Part shown: positions 38,488-41,630 of the stretch, piece after piece
Position numbering within the stretch: position 1 is the first letter of the stretch
Layout: each line of letters starts with the position of its first letter
Source of the DNA: a virus
DNA length: 41,630 nucleotides
Direction: 5' to 3' (one strand)
Virus record (IMG/VR): IMGVR_UViG_3300047323_000145
Span: 1 to 41,630 of that record
Notes under the pieces: generated by a model
The model's database searches: none
What the model was told of the DNA's origin: nothing
What the model saw: the letters and a program-made list of their open reading frames with translations, nothing else
Program-made: the position numbers and the translations under genes

Positions 38488-38825
38488 CCCCGGACCAAGC
38501 TGCCCGCATCCTCATCAAGCATCTAGAACGACTCTCGGGAGAGACGATGGCTATCAACGTGACGCGTGAGACCAAGGCGACGGTTACGGCTACGAACGGT
38601 GGGCGGGTGCTCGCATGGACCAACGACAAGGAACCGAACGTGATCAGCGTTGCGGTTCCGGGGGACCGGGCCAAGCTGACTCCGCGTGAGGCTCGTGAGC
38701 TTGCTGCGTACCTGAACGAGGTTGCGGCTGAGGTTGCCGGTTCTGAGGCTCGCACGGTGGGCCGTACGGCTGCTGAGCGCATGGCCCCGGAGGGTGCGCG
38801 TGTGCGGGTGTCCCCGTGGCGCTGA
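38484..38825 (+). CDS. Small hypothetical protein
   Basis: The product is 113 aa from GTG overlapping the upstream TGA. The first 60 residues are beta-rich (NVTRETKATVTATNGGRVLAW), then LTPREARELAAYLNEVAAEV forms a helix, similar in style to small regulators but without a clear motif. It overlaps the next gene by 10 bp. Confidence 0.6.
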   Translation: MTPDQAARILIKHLERLSGETMAINVTRETKATVTATNGGRVLAWTNDKEPNVISVAVPGDRAKLTPREARELAAYLNEVAAEVAGSEARTVGRTAAERMAPEGARVRVSPWR

Positions 38826-38989
38826 CGGAGTCTGACGAGGGTATGACCGACGCTGAGTATGTGGCTGAGCGTGCGGATACGTTCCGTGCCGCGCGTGCCC
38901 TACTCGACCGGTTCGAGTGGGACGAGCCGCTAAGCCCGGAGGATGTGACCGGGGTTGCGATGTTCCTAGCAGGCGACACCACCAAGTAA
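38816..38989 (+). CDS. Small hypothetical protein
   Basis: The product is 57 aa from GTG 38816, or 48 aa from ATG 38843. The sequence TDAEYVAERADTFRAARALLDRFEW ... LSPEDVTGVAMFL is helical. It ends 25 bp before palindrome copy 16. The start is uncertain. Confidence 0.6.
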   Translation: MALTESDEGMTDAEYVAERADTFRAARALLDRFEWDEPLSPEDVTGVAMFLAGDTTK

Positions 38990-39013
38990 CGACCGACCAC
39001 CGGGGCGGGTCAA

Positions 39014-39032
39014 TTGCTGAATTCAGTAGTTG
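39014..39032 (+). repeat. Palindromic repeat copy 16
   Basis: TTGCTGAATTCAGTAGTTG upstream of thyX. A CCCC-TTGCAT-GGGG hairpin (39038-39051) follows and covers the ribosome site. Confidence 0.8.
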
Positions 39033-39058
39033 GCTCGCCCCTTGCATGGGGAGAGATC

Positions 39059-39763
39059 ATGTTCGTTCAGCTTCTTGCCGCAACCGCTATGAGCCCTAAC
39101 GTTCTCGCTGAGACGTATGGGTATGAGGCCACCATTCGGGGGGAGGGTGCGACGGCCGGTGACGCGCTCGCTGAGGCTGCCGGGCGTATCTGTTACAAGA
39201 GCTTTGACCGGCCGAACCCTAAGACGGCGCGCAACGCTGACTATCTGGCCAACATCATCAGTCAGGGTCACTACTCGGTCATGGAACATGCTTCCGTGAC
39301 GTTCCTCGTTCAGGACGTGTCTCGCGCTCTTCTCGCTGAGCTGACCCGTCATCGTCACCTCTCGTTCTCGGTCGTGTCGCAGCGCTATTGCCGGTACGAC
39401 GACACTGAGCCCGTGATTCCCCCGGCCGCTGAGGGAACCCCGGCAGAGACTGCCATCAAGAACGCGTACGCCGATGCTCTCGTTACGTACCGGTACCTTG
39501 TTGAGGATCTGACTGCGCGAGGGTTCAAGCGCAAGGAAGCTCGTGAGGCTGCTCGGTCGGTTCTTCCGAATGCCGCCCCGGTCGACATGATCGTTACCGG
39601 CAACCTGAGGGCTTGGCGTGACGTGCTCGGCAAGAGGCACCACGTTGCCGCTGACGCTGAGATCAAGGAGTTCGCGGCCCGTGTGCTCAGGCTGCTCCGT
39701 GTGGCTGCTCCTGCGTGCGTTCAGGACGTTCCGGCCGCACCGTACGGGAGTGAGGGCAAGTGA
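39059..39763 (+). CDS. thyX: FAD-dependent thymidylate synthase
   Basis: The product is 234 aa and makes dTMP from dUMP using FAD, NADPH and methylene-tetrahydrofolate. The signature [14 protein letters not shown] (97-110) is the ThyX motif, with [10 protein letters not shown] before it. C-terminal [20 protein letters not shown] also fits. Start ATG 39059 with GGGGAGAG; an in-frame upstream frame passes through the palindrome and is not used. It works with the deaminase and kinase. Confidence 0.95.
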   Translation: MFVQLLAATAMSPNVLAETYGYEATIRGEGATAGDALAEAAGRICYKSFDRPNPKTARNADYLANIISQGHYSVMEHASVTFLVQDVSRALLAELTRHRHLSFSVVSQRYCRYDDTEPVIPPAAEGTPAETAIKNAYADALVTYRYLVEDLTARGFKRKEAREAARSVLPNAAPVDMIVTGNLRAWRDVLGKRHHVAADAEIKEFAARVLRLLRVAAPACVQDVPAAPYGSEGK

Positions 39764-39966
39764 GCCGTACGACCCGCGTAGGTCTTCTCATCTTCCTCGT
39801 TGCCGCTTGGTCGCTCCTGCTGACCGGGTGTGACGCGGGCCCTAAGTGTCTGGACTATGACACTCAGGTTGTGAGCACGACGACAATCGTGAACGGCAAG
39901 GTTGTGCCGGGAACGTCCATCGTGACGGTCTGCACTCGGTACGAGGACGAGGGGGAGCGCAAGTGA
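39760..39966 (+). CDS. Small lipoprotein
   Basis: The product is 68 aa from GTG overlapping the thyX stop. It has a lipoprotein signal: basic start SRTTR, a hydrophobic core and lipobox LLLTGC (Cys24). The mature part has three more Cys (near 30 and 58). Small phage lipoproteins can block superinfection at the membrane, which is the likely but unproven role. It is placed between two nucleotide enzymes and overlaps both. Confidence 0.8.
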   Translation: MSRTTRVGLLIFLVAAWSLLLTGCDAGPKCLDYDTQVVSTTTIVNGKVVPGTSIVTVCTRYEDEGERK

Positions 39967-40367
39967 CCCGACCCGATTGGGACCCGTACTTTCTCGCCGG
40001 TGCTGCTTGGGCAGCCACTCGCGCGGACTGTACGCGTGCTCAGGTGGGCGCAATCCTCGTGAACGCTCAGAGGGACGTGAGGGGGACCGGGTACAACGGT
40101 GCCCCCTCCGGGGTTCCGGGCTGCAAGTCTCAAGGGGCTTGCCCTCGTGGGCAGTTGACCCCTGAGCAGTGCCCCAGGGACAGCGATTACAGCAACTGCA
40201 TTGCGGACCATGCGGAGCGCAACGCGATTCGGCACACGAGCCCTGAAGAGCGTCTAGGGGCCACGCTGTACAGCACTCGGGAGCCGTGTCCGGCTTGCTG
40301 GACGCTGATACGGGCGAGCGGGATTGCTCGTGTGGTCACGCCTGAGACGACGTACGAGCGTCCATAG
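39963..40367 (+). CDS. dCMP deaminase-like protein
   Basis: The product is 134 aa from the overlapping GTG. The zinc site is HAE (His83, Glu85) with PCPAC (Cys109, Cys112); an extra zinc-like cluster CKSQGACPRGQLTPEQC is also present, as in T4-type dCMP deaminases. It makes dUMP for ThyX. ATP/dCTP control cannot be read. Ends 6 bp before palindrome copy 17. Confidence 0.92.
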   Translation: MTRPDWDPYFLAGAAWAATRADCTRAQVGAILVNAQRDVRGTGYNGAPSGVPGCKSQGACPRGQLTPEQCPRDSDYSNCIADHAERNAIRHTSPEERLGATLYSTREPCPACWTLIRASGIARVVTPETTYERP

Positions 40368-40373
40368 GATCAG

Positions 40374-40392
40374 CTACTGAATTCAGTACCTG
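40374..40392 (+). repeat. Palindromic repeat copy 17
   Basis: CTACTGAATTCAGTACCTG, 2 bp upstream of the -35 of the promoter for the 117-aa gene. Confidence 0.85.
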
Positions 40393-40394
40393 CC

Positions 40395-40424
40395 TTGTGC
40401 GGGGCTCTTCGGTCGTGCTTAACT
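40395..40424 (+). promoter_or_regulatory. Promoter for the 117-aa gene
   Basis: TTGTGC (40395-40400), 18 bp, TTAACT (40419-40424), then CTGTCTCGTAAGCAGGAA, a diverged form of the shared downstream sequence. Weaker than the others. Confidence 0.6.
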
Positions 40425-40465
40425 CTGTCTCGTAAGCAGGAACGAGCGAAACGGGAGCAGACATC

Positions 40466-40819
40466 ATGACGGTTACCACACGGGTTGCGGGCGGCATGTA
40501 CTACGGTCAGGTGCGCGACGGTAAGCGCCTCGTGTTCCACACCCGGGGTTACTACACTGAGGGCATGGCACTGGCTGACGTTCGGTGCTGGCTCGCGTTC
40601 AACCCTGAGCGGGACCTTGTCCAGCCGGGCGACGTGTTCGAGACTCGGGACAAGGACGGGAACCCGGTCATCGTGTCCGCTGGGCAGATGGAAGCCACGA
40701 TTGTCAACGCCCGGAAGCACGGCGTTCAGGTAAGCCTCATGGCCGGTACGGGTGGCCGCGAGTACATCAACATTCACATTGGAGCATCGAGTTACGGCCG
40801 GTACTTCCGCGCCGCGTAG
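40466..40819 (+). CDS. Hypothetical protein, single-gene cassette
   Basis: The product is 117 aa, beta-rich at the start (TTRVAGGMYYGQVRDGKRLVFHTRGYY), with an ATIVNARKHGVQVSL middle and a Gly/Tyr-rich end. It has its own promoter and terminator, so it is an early cassette like those at 41082 and 12. No family is recognised. Confidence 0.7.
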   Translation: MTVTTRVAGGMYYGQVRDGKRLVFHTRGYYTEGMALADVRCWLAFNPERDLVQPGDVFETRDKDGNPVIVSAGQMEATIVNARKHGVQVSLMAGTGGREYINIHIGASSYGRYFRAA

Positions 40820-40827
40820 CAAGGTTG

Positions 40828-40850
40828 GCCCCCTCTTCGGAGGGGGCTTT
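40828..40850 (+). terminator. UUCG-loop terminator
   Basis: GCCCCCTC pairs with GAGGGGGC around TTCG, followed by TTT. Confidence 0.92.
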
Positions 40851-40991
40851 CCTGCGTTTGACCTGCTGCGATTACGTTGGGTCAGGAGGCCGGCGAGTTG
40901 GTTACCCTACGTGACCTTTTTTAGGGTCGGCTTCCACCGTGACTAAAGTTAGGGCATGAGTGTCAACCCTGTCAAGCCCGAAAAAAGGCAG
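40851..40991. promoter_or_regulatory. Spacer with promoter-like sequence TAAAGT
   Basis: It holds an ACCCTA/TAGGGT hairpin around CGTGACCTTTTT and TAAAGT 6 bp before an ATG at 40956. The ATG frame runs through palindrome 18 into the gene at 41082 without a stop, so a longer leaderless form is possible in principle. Confidence 0.35.
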
Positions 40992-41010
40992 GTACTGAAT
41001 TCAGTAGTTG
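40992..41010 (+). repeat. Palindromic repeat copy 18
   Basis: GTACTGAATTCAGTAGTTG, 2 bp before the -35 at 41013. Confidence 0.85.
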
Positions 41011-41012
41011 GC

Positions 41013-41041
41013 TTGCGCTCACGCGCGCGCACGCGTAGAGT
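41013..41041 (+). promoter_or_regulatory. Promoter for the 68-aa gene
   Basis: TTGCGC, 17 bp, TAGAGT, then TCTTCTTGTCAGCAGGAA. Layout identical to those at 27186 and 41447. Confidence 0.85.
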
Positions 41042-41081
41042 TCTTCTTGTCAGCAGGAAACGCCAAGCGAGAGGCAAGCAA

Positions 41082-41288
41082 ATGAACGCCACCACCACCG
41101 CCCGAGTGACCGTCAAGACGCAGGGTCGCGGGGGATGGGCTCAGGTCCGCGAGTTCGACGCCGCCAACGCTGAGATCCGCTCTTACAAGATCCGCAGCAA
41201 CGAGGACATGCTCCTCACGGCCAACGCCCGGACGGGTCGCCGCTGGTCTTGGGGCGCCATGGGTACCGGCTACTGGGCCGGGATGTAA
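41082..41288 (+). CDS. Small basic Trp-rich protein
   Basis: The product is 68 aa from ATG 41082 (GAGAGGC). It is basic and rich in Arg/Thr/Trp (VKTQGRGGWAQVREFDAANAEIRSYKIRSNEDM ... RRWSWGAMGTGYW). The mixed basic-aromatic composition could fit nucleic-acid binding or host-targeting roles, but no family is recognised. It is flanked by its own promoter and terminator. Confidence 0.7.
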   Translation: MNATTTARVTVKTQGRGGWAQVREFDAANAEIRSYKIRSNEDMLLTANARTGRRWSWGAMGTGYWAGM

Positions 41289-41298
41289 GTAGGAAGGA

Positions 41299-41327
41299 GG
41301 GGGCCCCTGCGGGGGCCCTTTCCCTTT
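41299..41327 (+). terminator. GGGCCC-type terminator
   Basis: GGGGGCCCC-TGC-GGGGGCCC followed by TTTCCCTTT, closely resembling the terminator at 780. Confidence 0.85.
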
Positions 41328-41363
41328 GCCCTAGCTTGTGAACTTGTGGTTTGCATGGAACGT

Positions 41364-41379
41364 ACATCTATCTTTGGTC
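41364..41379 (+). repeat. ACATCTATCTTTGGTC repeat, copy b
   Basis: Second core copy, 38 bp before copy c. Its flanks differ (AACGT on the left). Confidence 0.75.
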
Positions 41380-41388
41380 TGAGGCTCA

Positions 41389-41418
41389 ATGCATGGGCGC
41401 TACATCTATCTTTGGTCC
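41389..41418 (+). repeat. 30-bp repeat, copy c
   Basis: Identical to 840-869. It lies 7 bp upstream of palindrome 19 and the promoter of the gene at 12. Confidence 0.8.
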
Positions 41419-41425
41419 TGGGCAG

Positions 41426-41444
41426 GTACTGAATTCAGTAGTTG
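41426..41444 (+). repeat. Palindromic repeat copy 19
   Basis: GTACTGAATTCAGTAGTTG, 2 bp before the -35 at 41447. Confidence 0.85.
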
Positions 41445-41446
41445 GC

Positions 41447-41475
41447 TTGCGCGGGGGAGCGCACGCGTGTAGCGT
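41447..41475 (+). promoter_or_regulatory. Promoter for the gene at 12 (41516)
   Basis: TTGCGC (41447-41452), 17 bp, TAGCGT (41470-41475), then CTTCCTTGTCAGCAAGAA. It drives the gene whose complete copy begins at position 12. Confidence 0.85.
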
Positions 41476-41504
41476 CTTCCTTGTCAGCAAGAAACGGCGC
41501 AGAG

Positions 41505-41630
41505 GGAGACGGAAGATGTTCAGCATCAAGTACAACCGGACCACGAACCACATTGCCGGTATCGCTGAGCGCACCGTCTCTAACCAAAGCGCCGAGAACG
41601 CCAACCGGTACGGTGCGGTTGCCTACTACG
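41505..41630. repeat. Terminal redundancy, right copy
   Basis: Identical to 1-126; see the left copy. Confidence 0.9.
41516..41630 (+). CDS. Start of the gene at 12, cut by the window end
   Basis: The first 38 codons of the 183-aa gene, identical to those from position 12. It is the same gene reached again around the circle, not a paralogue. Confidence 0.9.
   Translation, partial: MFSIKYNRTTNHIAGIAERTVSNQSAENANRYGAVAYY

Noticed and set aside
1-41630. CRISPR array, insertion sequence or transposon
   Set aside because: The repeats are dispersed single palindromes, not regularly spaced spacers. No transposase or terminal inverted repeats were seen.

Overview
The window looks like one complete temperate phage genome of a high-GC actinomycete, most probably Streptomyces. 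The last 126 bases (41505-41630) repeat bases 1-126 exactly, so this is a circularly closed assembly of about 41,504 bp opened inside a gene. The Streptomyces assignment rests on the G/C-rich third codon positions, the many GTG/TTG starts, a large serine integrase resembling what I remember of the phage SV1 integrase, small genes of Streptomyces type, and a length and layout close to the phiC31/phiBT1 group (about 41-42 kb). The particle is predicted to be siphovirus-like (long non-contractile tail).

Layout on the circle: (1) 41.0-41.5 kb and 0-2.2 kb hold small unknown genes and paired regulatory intervals. (2) 2.2-5.1 kb is the lysogeny segment: a leftward membrane-anchored protein, an attP-like dyad with an overlapping promoter, and the integrase. 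(3) 5.5-6.2 kb holds six tRNA genes (Asp, Lys, Asn, Leu-UAG, Thr, Pro-AGG). (4) 6.2-7.2 kb has a leftward endonuclease VII-like gene and an HNH gene. (5) 7.3-16.6 kb is packaging and head (TerS, TerL, portal, MuF, scaffold, capsid, connectors, tail terminator, tail tube, frameshifted chaperones). (6) 16.6-25.0 kb is tail (tape measure, Dit-like/CBM protein, two paralogous fibre genes). (7) 25.1-26.5 kb is lysis (amidase, two membrane proteins). (8) 26.5-41 kb is the early region: dNMP kinase, a 455-aa candidate repressor, RecB-like exonuclease, Hjc-like nuclease, primase-helicase, family A polymerase, a sigma-like factor, HNH, ThyX, a lipoprotein and dCMP deaminase.

The striking feature is the control circuitry. 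A palindrome (consensus CTACTGAATTCAGTAGTTG) occurs 19 times, always between genes and never between 605 and 6190, which contains the integrase. In several places it abuts a promoter (TTGCRC, 17 bp, TAnnGT) that shares a conserved downstream sequence. A second repeat (GGAAGTSCTTGCGCTC) precedes replication genes and the sigma-like gene. phiC31 is known to have about 18 repressor-binding conserved inverted repeats and non-sigma70-like early promoters; these two families look like their counterparts. The 455-aa gene, bracketed by two palindromes, carrying its own promoter and terminator and a good internal start, is my best candidate for the repressor. The late genes run in one direction with mostly overlapping or short junctions.
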